Assembly: GCF_022829405.1 (NCBI RefSeq)
Contig: NZ_JAKSXW010000141.1
Coordinates: 34,973-98,972 of the forward strand
DNA length: 64,000 bases
Origin: Methylobacterium sp. J-076
GTDB lineage: Bacteria > Pseudomonadota > Alphaproteobacteria > Rhizobiales > Beijerinckiaceae
Reading direction: 5' to 3'
How positions within the stretch are numbered: position 1 is the stretch's first letter; each line of letters starts with the position of its first letter. Under the pieces are notes generated by a model, which was not told the origin of the DNA, ran no database searches, and worked only from the letters and a program-made list of their open reading frames with translations. Position numbers and translations under genes: made by a program. Of this stretch, positions 9,656-17,489 are shown piece after piece.

Positions 9656-10351
9656 TCACCGCGCGGGCGTCATGATGAGACGGTCGCCCCGCACCTCGTA
9701 GCGGCCGAGGCGGTCGAGGAACGTCTGGCCGAGGAGGTTCTCGCCGAGCGCACCCGGCCGCGCCACCATCGCGTTCACGTTCCGCTCGGTGATCGTGCCG
9801 ACGGCGAGCGAATCGAGCTGGATCGGCGCGGCGCTGGTCGCGCCGTTGGCCGTGGAGACCCGGGCGTTGAACTCGTCGGGCCGTGGCGTGAAGCCGAGGG
9901 CGGCGGCGTTCTCGGCGGTGAGGACGACGCTGCTCGCCCCCGTGTCGAACAGGAAGTTTTGGCTTCGCCCGCCGACGCGCCCCTCCACCCGGAACGTGCC
10001 GTCCGAGCGGCGGACGAACGAGACCGACCCGTCTGGCCCGGGCACCGCCGAACCGGGCCGCAGGTCGCCGAGGACGCGGGCGGAGACCTCCTTCATCCGG
10101 TCGCGGTAGCTGTACCCGAGGACGAGGGCGGCCGCGATCAGCCCCCAGGCGGCCAGCGCCTGGACATGCCGGAGGGGTGCGGCCCGGAACTGCCGCCAGA
10201 ACCCGGCCACGACGAGGGCCAGGATCGTGCCCGTCCAGGCGAGGTTCGCCAGCATGTCCGGCGACATCGCGCCGCCGGCGCCGTCGCCGCCATCCGCCAG
10301 GGCCAGGGCGACGAGGACCAGCGCCAGGGCGCCGAGGCCGAGATAGATCAT
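9656..10351 (-). CDS. Membrane-anchored retropepsin-like aspartic protease (TIGR02281 type)
   Basis: It has 231 residues. Hydrophobic segments lie at about 1-18, 33-50 and 66-83, followed by a periplasmic domain of retropepsin type. The catalytic motif DTGAS is preceded by a hydrophobic stretch (NFLFDTGASSVVLT), and a C-terminal LLGQTFLDRL resembles the second conserved segment of clan AA single-domain proteases. Such proteins work as dimers, with each subunit supplying one Asp. The role in alphaproteobacteria is unknown. The start overlaps the stop of the DUF1289 gene upstream by four bases, so the two are made together. Confidence 0.85.
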   Translation of the reverse strand: MIYLGLGALALVLVALALADGGDGAGGAMSPDMLANLAWTGTILALVVAGFWRQFRAAPLRHVQALAAWGLIAAALVLGYSYRDRMKEVSARVLGDLRPGSAVPGPDGSVSFVRRSDGTFRVEGRVGGRSQNFLFDTGASSVVLTAENAAALGFTPRPDEFNARVSTANGATSAAPIQLDSLAVGTITERNVNAMVARPGALGENLLGQTFLDRLGRYEVRGDRLIMTPAR

Positions 10352-10593
10352 GCGCCCGAGGGTTCCGGCACGGGGTAGGCGGCGCGCAGCCGCGCCTCCA
10401 GCCCGGCCATGACGGTCCGGCGTTCGGCCTCGCCCATCAGGCCCCAGGCCGCGATCTCCTCACGGGTGCGCCCGCAGCCTCGGCACAGGCCGTTCACGGC
10501 GTCGAGGACGCAGACCTTCGTGCAGGGGCTCGACGGTTTGGGCGGGGTGGCGGGCATGGCCACGGTGTGGCGGGGCGAAGACGGCGCCGTCAA
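10348..10593 (-). CDS. DUF1289 small cysteine-motif protein
   Basis: Up to 81 residues. The DUF1289 pattern is clear: PSSPCTKVC then GLCRGCGRTREEIAAW, giving four cysteines that could bind a metal or iron-sulphur centre. Function is unknown. The frame starts with TTG, with GAGGA about eight bases upstream. An ATG 12 codons in (MPATPP) lacks such a site, so the TTG is preferred with low certainty. It is translationally coupled to the aspartic protease that follows. Confidence 0.8.
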   Translation of the reverse strand: MTAPSSPRHTVAMPATPPKPSSPCTKVCVLDAVNGLCRGCGRTREEIAAWGLMGEAERRTVMAGLEARLRAAYPVPEPSGA

Positions 10594-10635
10594 GGCGGCA
10601 TCCTCAGGGTGCGACCGAGGCGTCCGCGCCGCCCT

Positions 10636-10728
10636 CCGTCATCGCAGGCGCTGCGTAGCGACCCATAACGGCAGGAGGCCTCCGGACGAGGCGCACCCTG
10701 GATCGCCTCGCCCCGCTTGCGAGGACGG
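10636..10728. repeat. Degenerate copy of the dispersed palindromic repeat
   Basis: The left end CCGTCATCGCAGGCG and right end CCTGGATCGCCTCG...GCTTGCGAGGACGG are recognisable halves of the family seen intact at 63685-63776. It lies in the gap between the DUF1289 gene start and the cobS end. Confidence 0.55.
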
Positions 10729-10779
10729 TGTGGGAGCACCGGGGTCGATCCATTCTGCCCGACCCGTCCGGCCCCACGC

Positions 10780-11604
10780 CTAGGGTGCGACGGCGGCGAC
10801 GAGGCCGAGCAGGGCGGCGATCTCGGCGGCCTGCTGGCACGCGCCGATCACGTCGCCGGTCTGGCCGCCGAGCCTGCGCCGGGCGAGGCCGGTCACCGAC
10901 AGCGCCGCGAGGCCCGAGAGGAGAACCATGGTGACGACCCCCGCGGCGTCGAGCCCCAGGGCCAGGGCGGCGAGGCAGAGGAGGATACCGAGCCCCGCGG
11001 CGGTGACGAGGCTCCCGCCCGCCGGCCGCCCCGCGGCGGCGGAGAGGCCGTCGCTCCGGGCCGGCGGCAGGAGGGCCATGGGCGCCAGGGCCGCCACCCG
11101 CGACAGGGCGGCGGCGAGCACGAGGCCCGTCGCGGCGGCCAGCCCGGTGCGGTCGAGGAGGGTCGCCAGGGCGCCGATCCGCAGGGCCAGGGCGAGGAAC
11201 AGGGCGAGGGCCCCGTAGGAGCCGATCCGGCTGTCGCGCATGATGGCGAGCATCCGTGCCCGGTCCCCCCCCGCCCCGAGCCCGTCGGCGAAATCGGCGA
11301 GCCCGTCCTCGTGCAGGCCCCCCGAGGTCGCGGCCATGATCGCCACGGCGAGCGTCGCCGCGAGGAACGGGCCGAGCCCCGCAAGCCACGCGGCGGCCAG
11401 GGCCAGGGCGGCGGGCAGCGCCAGGATCACGCCGGCCAGGGGCAGCATCCGCGGCAGCCTTGAGAATTCCGGGGCGCGGTGGGGATCGGCCTCGCCGGGC
11501 ATTTGCGGGACCGGCAGGCGGGAGTAGAAGCGCAGACACGCGGCGAGATCGTGCAGGGCCTCGCGCCCTGGCCATTCGGCCTCGCCGCCGGTCTGCCTGT
11601 CCAT
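10780..11604 (-). CDS. cobS: Adenosylcobinamide-GDP ribazoletransferase (cobalamin synthase)
   Basis: Joins adenosylcobinamide-GDP to alpha-ribazole, the final assembly step of the lower loop of vitamin B12, in the membrane. It has 274 residues and at least five hydrophobic segments. The family motif HEDGLADFADGLG (about residues 97-109) supplies the acidic metal-binding residues, and RDSRIGSYG follows. It is divergent from cobT, whose product makes the alpha-ribazole phosphate used here. The 105-bp gap between them is too short for a cobalamin riboswitch and shows none of its conserved boxes. Confidence 0.94.
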   Translation of the reverse strand: MDRQTGGEAEWPGREALHDLAACLRFYSRLPVPQMPGEADPHRAPEFSRLPRMLPLAGVILALPAALALAAAWLAGLGPFLAATLAVAIMAATSGGLHEDGLADFADGLGAGGDRARMLAIMRDSRIGSYGALALFLALALRIGALATLLDRTGLAAATGLVLAAALSRVAALAPMALLPPARSDGLSAAAGRPAGGSLVTAAGLGILLCLAALALGLDAAGVVTMVLLSGLAALSVTGLARRRLGGQTGDVIGACQQAAEIAALLGLVAAVAP

Positions 11605-11709
11605 CGCTGCGGTCCCGCGCGCCGGGTTCGATGCACCGGCCTACCTTCATAGCGGGCGGGGCCGGTTTCGTCCGCCCGGATCGGTACAACCCACAGGATC
11701 GAGGCAGCG

Positions 11710-12726
11710 ATGAGCGGCCCCTTCGACGATATCCGCAACCTCGTCCGGTCCATGCCCGGGGCCGACGCCGAGGCCGCCGCCATGGTGGCCGCCCGCGACG
11801 CGGTGCTGACCAAACCCGCGGGCGCCCTCGGCCGGCTCGAAGGGCTCGTCTCCTGGATGGCGGCGTGGCAAGGCAAGGCCCCCCCGAGTTTCGACCGGCC
11901 GCTGGTCTGCGTCTTCGCCGGCAGCCACGGGGTGACGCGCAAGGGCGTCTCGGCCTTCCCGGACGCGGTGAACCGCCAGATGCTCGACAACTTCGCCGCC
12001 GGGGGCGCGGCCATCAACCAGCTCTGCGCGGCCTACGGCCTCGGCTTCAAGGTGTTCGACCTCGCCCTCGACATGCCCACCGGGGACATCACCGAGGGAC
12101 CGGCCCTCGACGAGCGCGCCTGCGTCGCCACCATGGCGTTCGGCATGGAGGCGGTGGCCGCCGGCACGGATTGCCTCGGCATCGGTGAGATGGGCATCGG
12201 CAACACCACGGTGGCCGCCTCGCTCTACGCCGCCCTGTTCGGGGGCGAGGCGTCCCACTGGGTCGGGCACGGCACGGGCGTCGATGGCGCCGGGCTCGCC
12301 CGCAAGGTCGCGGCGGTGGAGGCGGCGCTCGCCTGCCATGCCGGGCACCTCACCGACCCGCTGGACATCCTGCGCCGGCTCGGCGGACGGGAGATCGCGG
12401 CGATGGCCGGGGCGATCCTCGCCGCGCGCCTGCAGCATGTGCCGGTGGTGATCGACGGCTACGTCTCCACCGCCGCCGCCGCCGTGCTGCACGCCCTGGA
12501 TCCCTCCGCCCTCGACCATTGCGTGGCGGGCCACCTGTCGGCGGAGGGCGTCCACGCCGAGGTGCTGGAGCGGCTCGGCCTGACGCCGGTCCTGTCTCTC
12601 GGGATGCGGCTGGGCGAGGGCTCCGGCGCCGCCATGGCGATGGGCGTCATCAAGGGGGCGCTCGCCTGCCACACCGGCATGGCGACCTTCGCGCAGGCGG
12701 GGGTTTCGGGGCGGGACGGGGCTTGA
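11710..12726 (+). CDS. cobT: Nicotinate-nucleotide--dimethylbenzimidazole phosphoribosyltransferase
   Basis: Transfers phosphoribose from nicotinate mononucleotide to 5,6-dimethylbenzimidazole to give alpha-ribazole phosphate for B12 assembly. It has 338 residues, about the family length. Conserved stretches are FAGSHGVTRKGVSAFP, GEMGIGNTT (phosphate binding), VGHGTG and the C-terminal LGMRLGEGSGAAMAM, whose Glu matches the catalytic base position of the family. GAGG shortly upstream fits the ATG. It is divergent from cobS, and a repeat follows its stop codon. Confidence 0.95.
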   Translation: MSGPFDDIRNLVRSMPGADAEAAAMVAARDAVLTKPAGALGRLEGLVSWMAAWQGKAPPSFDRPLVCVFAGSHGVTRKGVSAFPDAVNRQMLDNFAAGGAAINQLCAAYGLGFKVFDLALDMPTGDITEGPALDERACVATMAFGMEAVAAGTDCLGIGEMGIGNTTVAASLYAALFGGEASHWVGHGTGVDGAGLARKVAAVEAALACHAGHLTDPLDILRRLGGREIAAMAGAILAARLQHVPVVIDGYVSTAAAAVLHALDPSALDHCVAGHLSAEGVHAEVLERLGLTPVLSLGMRLGEGSGAAMAMGVIKGALACHTGMATFAQAGVSGRDGA

Positions 12727-12754
12727 TACCGTCCCTCCCGTCATTCAGCCGCCG

Positions 12755-12849
12755 CCGTCATTGCGGGCGCAGCCAAGCGATCCAGGGCGGCGGGCCGCTT
12801 CAGAACCCGGCGGATCCCCGGTTTGCTCGGCTGCGCTCGCAGTGACGCC
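12755..12849. repeat. Dispersed palindromic repeat, about 95 bp
   Basis: Begins CCGTCATTGCGGGCGCAGCC, continues AAGCGATCCAGGGCGGCGGG, and ends GCTGCGCTCGCAGTGACG. The two ends are inverted copies of each other. It lies between cobT and queD, 36 bp before the queD start. Confidence 0.7.
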
Positions 12850-12885
12850 GTGGGTCCGGCCGTCATCACGCGAAACGACCTGTCC

Positions 12886-13242
12886 ATGAGAATCACCCAA
12901 GCTTTCACGTTCGAGGCGGCGCACCGCCTGCCGAACGTGCCCGCCACGCACCGCTGCCACCGGATGCACGGCCATTCCTACCGGGTCGAGCTCACCGTCG
13001 AGGGGCCGGTGGACGAGACCACCGGCTGGGTGATCGATTTCTACGACATCGAGTCGATCTTCGGCCCGCTGCTGCTGCGCCTCGACCATCATTGCCTCAA
13101 CGAGATCGACGGGTTGGAAAACCCCACCGCCGAGAACATCGCGGCCTGGATCTGGCATCGCCTGCGGCCGGACCTGCCGGGCCTCGCCCGGGTGAAGGTC
13201 GCGGAGACGCCGATGTCCTGGGCCGAGTACGATGGCGACTGA
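12886..13242 (+). CDS. queD: 6-carboxytetrahydropterin synthase (QueD)
   Basis: Converts dihydroneopterin triphosphate to 6-carboxytetrahydropterin, the second step toward preQ0/queuosine. It has 118 residues, close to the usual 120. Zinc ligands are His13 (FEAAHRL), His28 and His30. The catalytic Cys24 lies in the CxxxHGH pattern (CHRMHGH) that marks QueD rather than mammalian-type pyruvoyl-tetrahydropterin synthase. The ATG is chosen because the upstream frame runs through the repeat. No good Shine-Dalgarno is visible. It overlaps queC by 11 bases. queE, needed for the next step, is not in the window. Confidence 0.93.
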   Translation: MRITQAFTFEAAHRLPNVPATHRCHRMHGHSYRVELTVEGPVDETTGWVIDFYDIESIFGPLLLRLDHHCLNEIDGLENPTAENIAAWIWHRLRPDLPGLARVKVAETPMSWAEYDGD

Positions 13243-13951
13243 CGCGATCCCCGGTGACGGCGCGGCCCTCGTCCTCTTCTCCGGGGGGCAGGATTCGGCG
13301 ACCTGCCTCGCCTGGGCGCTGGACCGGTTCGCCCGCGTCGAGACGCTGGGCTTCGATTACGGCCAGCGCCACCGGATCGAGCTCGATTGCCGCGCCGGCC
13401 TGCGCAGCGGCCTCGCCGGGGTCGACCCCGCCTGGGGGCGGCGGCTCGGCGAGGACCATGTGCTCGGTCTCGACGCCCTCGGCGCGGTATCCGACACGGC
13501 GCTGACGCGCGAGACCGAGATCGGCTTCGAAGACTCCGGCCTGCCCAACACATTCGTGCCGGGGCGCAACCTCGTCTTCCTCACCTTCGCCGCCGCGCTC
13601 GCCTACCGGCGGGGCATCCGCCACATCGTGGCCGGCATGTGCGAGACGGATTATTCCGGCTATCCGGATTGCCGCGACGACACGGTGAAGGCCCTGCAGG
13701 TCGCGCTCAACCTCGGCATGGAGCGCCGCTTCGTCCTGCACACCCCGCTCATGTGGATCGACAAGGGCGAGACATGGCGCCTCGCGCAGTCCCTCGGGGG
13801 GGCGCCGCTCACCGACCTCATCATCGAGGAGAGCCACACCTGCTACCTCGGCGAGCGCGGGGCGCGCCACGCCTGGGGCTACGGCTGCGGCCGGTGCCCG
13901 GCCTGCAGACTGCGCGCCGAGGGCTACGCGCGGTTCGTGGCGACGGAGTAG
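13232..13951 (+). CDS. queC: 7-cyano-7-deazaguanine synthase
   Basis: ATP-dependent formation of preQ0 from 7-carboxy-7-deazaguanine. It has 239 residues. The PP-loop SGGQDS is at residues 17-22, and NTFVPGRNLVFL is characteristic of QueC. The zinc-binding cluster is near the C-terminus: HTCYLG, then YGCGRCPACRLR, giving four cysteines. Its start lies inside the queD coding end, so translation is coupled. Confidence 0.95.
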   Translation: MATDAIPGDGAALVLFSGGQDSATCLAWALDRFARVETLGFDYGQRHRIELDCRAGLRSGLAGVDPAWGRRLGEDHVLGLDALGAVSDTALTRETEIGFEDSGLPNTFVPGRNLVFLTFAAALAYRRGIRHIVAGMCETDYSGYPDCRDDTVKALQVALNLGMERRFVLHTPLMWIDKGETWRLAQSLGGAPLTDLIIEESHTCYLGERGARHAWGYGCGRCPACRLRAEGYARFVATE

Positions 13952-14032
13952 GGCAGGGGGCGCGCCGTTTCCCTCCGGCACGTCATCACGATTCGGTGGG
14001 ATTCGGCCCGCCAGGACGCGGTGCCCGTGAAA

Positions 14033-14050
14033 AAGCGCCCACCGGCGCTT
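14033..14050. terminator. Small hairpin upstream of the metallohydrolase gene
   Basis: A 7-bp stem AAGCGCC / GGCGCTT with a 4-base loop, preceded on the plus strand by an A-run. Read on the minus strand it is stem plus T-run (an intrinsic terminator), although no minus-strand gene leads into it. On the plus strand it could end queDC or fold in the next gene's leader. Confidence 0.4.
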
Positions 14051-14084
14051 AAATGGTCAAAAAATAACACGCGGGAGGTCCGGT

Positions 14085-15071
14085 ATGGCGGCGCAGGCCG
14101 TTGGTCCGAAGGGTGAGGCGTTCGCGCAGTCGCGGGGCCTGAGCCGGCGCCATGCCCTGTTCGGCGGGCTGTGCCTGTGCTGCCTCCCGACGGCGGGGAT
14201 GTCGGCGGGCGCCTATGCCGAGGCCTTCACGATGGAGGAGGTCGCCCCCGGCACATTCATCCGCAAGGGTCTGATCGCCGACGCCACGCCCGAGAACGCC
14301 GACGCCATCGCCAATATCGGCTTCATCGTCGGCAGGGATGGCGTGCTGGTGACGGAATCCGGCGGTAGCCTCGTGGACGGGCAGTGGCTGCGGGGCGAGA
14401 TCGCCAAGCGCACCGACAAGCCTGTGACCCATGTGGTGCTGAGCCACGTCCACCCGGACCACGCCTTCGGCGCGGGGGCCTTCACGGCGGACAAGCCGGT
14501 CTTCATCGGCCATGCCAAGCTGAAGGAGGCCCTGGACGCCCGGGGCGAGTTCTACCGCAGGCGGCTGGTGGAACTGTTCGGCGAGGAGCGCACGGGACCC
14601 GTCGTCTATCCGACGATGGCGGTGGCCGACACGGCCGAGGTGAACCTGGGCGACCGCACGCTCAGCTTCACCGCCCACGGCCCGGCGCATACCACCAGCG
14701 ACCTCTCGATGCGCGATTCCGCGAGCGGGCTGCTGTTCCCGGCCGACCTGCTGTTCGTGGACCGGATTCCCTCCCTCGACGGCAGCCTGAAGGGCTGGCT
14801 GAAGGAGCTGGAGCGGGTGAAGGCGAGCGGCGCCACCCACGCGGTGCCGGGCCACGGCCCGGTGCGGGTCGAGCTCGCCCCGGCCGTCGCCGCCCTGACC
14901 GCCTATCTCACCGCCCTGCGGGACGGGACCAAGGCGGCCATCGCCAAGGACGTGCCGATCGACAAGGCCGTCGATACTGTCGCCCACGATCAGGGCGACA
15001 AGTGGAAGCTCTTCGAGCACTATAACCGGCGCAACATCACGGTCGCCTACCAGGAACTCGAGTGGGACTGA
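14085..15071 (+). CDS. Quinoprotein-relay zinc metallohydrolase (metallo-beta-lactamase fold, exported)
   Basis: It has 328 residues. A Tat-like signal is visible: LSRRHALFGG followed by a hydrophobic stretch with a Cys cluster (CLCC) and cleavage near AYAEA. The mature protein is a metallo-beta-lactamase fold with the zinc motif HVHPDH (His121, His123, Asp125, His126) and later VPGHGPV. It matches the SoxH-like proteins named quinoprotein relay system zinc metallohydrolase, found beside SoxYZ-like carriers and PQQ-dependent dehydrogenases. Substrate is unknown. GGGAGG six bases upstream defines the start. The SoxYZ-like gene follows at 42 bp and the CxxxCW gene after it, so an operon is likely. 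No quinoprotein dehydrogenase gene is in the window. Confidence 0.83.
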   Translation: MAAQAVGPKGEAFAQSRGLSRRHALFGGLCLCCLPTAGMSAGAYAEAFTMEEVAPGTFIRKGLIADATPENADAIANIGFIVGRDGVLVTESGGSLVDGQWLRGEIAKRTDKPVTHVVLSHVHPDHAFGAGAFTADKPVFIGHAKLKEALDARGEFYRRRLVELFGEERTGPVVYPTMAVADTAEVNLGDRTLSFTAHGPAHTTSDLSMRDSASGLLFPADLLFVDRIPSLDGSLKGWLKELERVKASGATHAVPGHGPVRVELAPAVAALTAYLTALRDGTKAAIAKDVPIDKAVDTVAHDQGDKWKLFEHYNRRNITVAYQELEWD

Positions 15072-15112
15072 TCAGTCGTATCACTGAAACCACAACGATG
15101 GGAGACAACGCC

Positions 15113-15937
15113 ATGCGCCCGACCCTCGCCCTTGCCCTCGGCTTGACCCTTTCGGCCGCCGCCCTGTCCGGGCCCTTCGCCCCCGCCGTCCACGCCGCCG
15201 GCGCCTCGGACACCGAGCAGGAGCGGGCGGCGCGCTGGCAGGAGATCGCCAAGTCGATCTTCGGCGACCGCACGATCGAGCCGACCGACAGCCTCGTGAA
15301 GCTGGAGGCGCCCAAGCGCGCCGAGGACGCCGCGCTGGTGCCGATCACCCTGACGATGCCGGAGAAGGACAAGATCAAGGCGGTGTCGTTGATCATCGAC
15401 GACAACCCGGCGCCCTACGCCGCCAATTTCGAATTCGGCCCCGCCGCCGATACCAGCGAGCTTAAGCTGCGGGTGCGCGTCAACAACTACACCGACATGC
15501 ACGCCGTGGTGGAGACGACGGACGGCAAGCTCTACGAGGCGAAGCAGTTCGTGAAGGCCTCGGGCGGCTGCTCGGCGCCGATGGGCATGAGCGAGGAGGA
15601 GGCGCTGAAGGGCATGGGCGACATGCGCATGAAGTTCGCCGACGCCCAGCCCGGCAAGCCGGTGGAGGCGACCCTGATGATCCGCCACCCGAACTTCTCC
15701 GGGATGCAGATGAATCAGGTGACCCGCGACTACACGCCGGCCCGCTACATCGACAAGCTCACCGTCTCGGCCGGCGACCGGAAGGTCTTCACGATGACGG
15801 GCGACATCTCCATCGCCTCCAACCCGGTGATCAATTTCGGGCTGAAGCCGGACGGCAAGCCGATCCAGGTGGCGGCGGGGGACAACCAGGGCGGAGCGTG
15901 GACGCACAGCTTCACCGCGCCGAGCCCCACGAACTGA
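15113..15937 (+). CDS. Quinoprotein dehydrogenase-associated SoxYZ-like carrier
   Basis: Periplasmic protein of 274 residues with a signal peptide (cleavage near VHAAG, about 29). It is a fusion of a SoxY-like domain (about 35-155) and a SoxZ-like domain (about 170-274). In true SoxY the carrier Cys lies in a C-terminal GGCGG arm. Here the equivalent Cys153 (KASGGCSAPMG) sits at the junction between the two domains. SoxYZ carries sulphur intermediates in thiosulphate oxidation, but this fused branch accompanies PQQ enzymes and its cargo is unknown. GGGAG eight bases upstream supports this ATG. Confidence 0.85.
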   Translation: MRPTLALALGLTLSAAALSGPFAPAVHAAGASDTEQERAARWQEIAKSIFGDRTIEPTDSLVKLEAPKRAEDAALVPITLTMPEKDKIKAVSLIIDDNPAPYAANFEFGPAADTSELKLRVRVNNYTDMHAVVETTDGKLYEAKQFVKASGGCSAPMGMSEEEALKGMGDMRMKFADAQPGKPVEATLMIRHPNFSGMQMNQVTRDYTPARYIDKLTVSAGDRKVFTMTGDISIASNPVINFGLKPDGKPIQVAAGDNQGGAWTHSFTAPSPTN

Positions 15938-15939
15938 CC

Positions 15940-16524
15940 ATGGCGGGGCGCTCGATCCTCCGGCGGGGGGCGGCGGTGGCCGCCGCCGCCCTCTGCCTCG
16001 CGGCGGGGGAGCCCGCCGATTCGCCCGTGAACGTCCCGGAGCCGGCGGAGCTCTATGCCGGCCCGCCGCACGGCTACACGCCGCCCACCCTCAAGGGCGC
16101 CCAGGTGGTGGACGCGGCCGCCGTCGCCGCGATGCTCGATGGCCCGGACAAGCCGGTGCTGATCGATGTCGCCGCGCGGGAGCGCAAGCCGTCGAACTTC
16201 CCCGAGGGCCGCCTGTGGCTGCCGGTCCACCCGTCCATCCCGGAGGCGGTCTGGCTGCCGAATGCCGGCGCCGTCCCGCTGCCGCCGGAGCGCGAGGCCC
16301 TGTTCTACGACCGCGTCGCGGCGTTGACCGGGGGAAACAGGGCCAAGCCCATCGTGGTGTTCTGCCACGTGGAGTGCTGGGGCAGCTGGAACGCCGGCAA
16401 GCGCCTCGTGGAGAAGGGCTACACGGCGGTGCACTGGTTCCCCCTCGGCGTCGAGGGTTGGCAGGACGTCCACGAGACGCGCAACCTCTCCGAGGACGCG
16501 GCCTGGAAGGCCGCCGCCCCCTGA
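15940..16524 (+). CDS. PQQ-associated CxxxCW-motif rhodanese-like protein
   Basis: It has 194 residues with an N-terminal export signal (GRSILRRGAAVAAAALCLAAG). The rest resembles a rhodanese fold (VLIDVAARE at about 73-81; GYTAVHWFPLGVEGW near the end). The key feature is Cys142-x3-Cys146-Trp147 in FCHVECWGSWNAGKR, matching the TIGR03865-type proteins linked to PQQ-dependent catabolism. A dithiol relay with the SoxYZ-like carrier is plausible but unproven. It starts two bases after the SoxYZ stop without its own clear ribosome-binding site, so it probably relies on coupling. Confidence 0.8.
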   Translation: MAGRSILRRGAAVAAAALCLAAGEPADSPVNVPEPAELYAGPPHGYTPPTLKGAQVVDAAAVAAMLDGPDKPVLIDVAARERKPSNFPEGRLWLPVHPSIPEAVWLPNAGAVPLPPEREALFYDRVAALTGGNRAKPIVVFCHVECWGSWNAGKRLVEKGYTAVHWFPLGVEGWQDVHETRNLSEDAAWKAAAP

Positions 16525-16625
16525 CATCCCGGCGATTCCTCCGGGCGGCGGCCCTGTCGCCCGGCGCCGCGTGTCGTATAAGGCGCCGCGCCGGATCCCG
16601 GCCGACACCGTTCTGGAGCGCGGGT

Positions 16626-17444
16626 ATGTCCCAGGTCATCCAATCCCGCCGCCTGCGGGCGGTGGATATGGGCAAGCGCAAGGCCGAGGGACGCAAGATC
16701 GTCGCCCTCACCGCCTATCACGCCCACACCGCCGGCATCGTCGATGCCTTCTGCGACTTCATCCTCGTCGGCGACTCGCTCGGCATGGTCATGCACGGGA
16801 TGGAATCGACCATCCCCGTGACCTTGGAGATGATGATCCTTCAGGCGCAGGCGGTGATCCGCGGCACCACCAAGGCGCTGATCGTGGTCGACATGCCGTT
16901 CGGCTCCTACGAGGCGAGCCGCGAGCAGGCCTTCCTCAGCGCCTCCCGGATCCTGAAGGAGACCGGCGCCGGGGCGGTGAAGCTGGAGGGCGGGGCCCAT
17001 TTCGCCGAGACGGTGGCGTTCCTCGTCCAGCGCGGCGTGCCGGTGATGGGCCATATCGGCCTCACCCCGCAGGCGGTGAACGTGATGGGCGGGTTCAAGG
17101 TGCAGGGCCGGGCGCCCGACGACGAGCGGCGCCTGCTGGAGGATGCCAGGGCGATCTCCGAGGCCGGGGCCTTCGCCATCGTGCTGGAGGGCATCGTCGA
17201 GCCCGTGGCCCGGGCCATCGCGCGCTCCCCGCAGGTGAGCGCCGCCACCATCGGCATCGGCGCCTCCTCCGTTTGCGACGGGCAGATCCTCGTGCTGGAG
17301 GACATGCTCGGCCTGTCCGAGCGGACGCCGAAATTCGTGCGCCAGTTCGGCTCCCTGCGCGGGCATATCGAAGGCGCGGTGAAGGCCTATGCGGAGGAGG
17401 TCCGCGCCGGCACGTTCCCGAGCGAGGAGCAGACCTACGGCTGA
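16626..17444 (+). CDS. panB: 3-methyl-2-oxobutanoate hydroxymethyltransferase
   Basis: First committed step of pantothenate (vitamin B5) synthesis: ketopantoate from alpha-ketoisovalerate and methylene-tetrahydrofolate. It has 272 residues, the normal length. Signature segments are ALTAYHAHTAGIVD, FILVGDSLGMVMHG (metal/substrate Asp), DMPFGSYEAS, VKLEGG and GIGASSVCDGQILV. GGAG seven bases upstream supports this ATG. It stands alone, converging with the NrtR gene 45 bp further. Confidence 0.96.
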   Translation: MSQVIQSRRLRAVDMGKRKAEGRKIVALTAYHAHTAGIVDAFCDFILVGDSLGMVMHGMESTIPVTLEMMILQAQAVIRGTTKALIVVDMPFGSYEASREQAFLSASRILKETGAGAVKLEGGAHFAETVAFLVQRGVPVMGHIGLTPQAVNVMGGFKVQGRAPDDERRLLEDARAISEAGAFAIVLEGIVEPVARAIARSPQVSAATIGIGASSVCDGQILVLEDMLGLSERTPKFVRQFGSLRGHIEGAVKAYAEEVRAGTFPSEEQTYG

Positions 17445-17489
17445 CTGGGGGCCGTCATCGCCTTGCGACACGCGCGGTGAGGCAACGGC

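Noticed and set aside
11605..11709. Cobalamin riboswitch between cobS and cobT
   Set aside because: The gap is only 105 bp and shows none of the conserved B12-box elements.
12727..12885. preQ1 riboswitch upstream of queD
   Set aside because: The gap is filled by the palindromic repeat, and no preQ1 aptamer core is visible.
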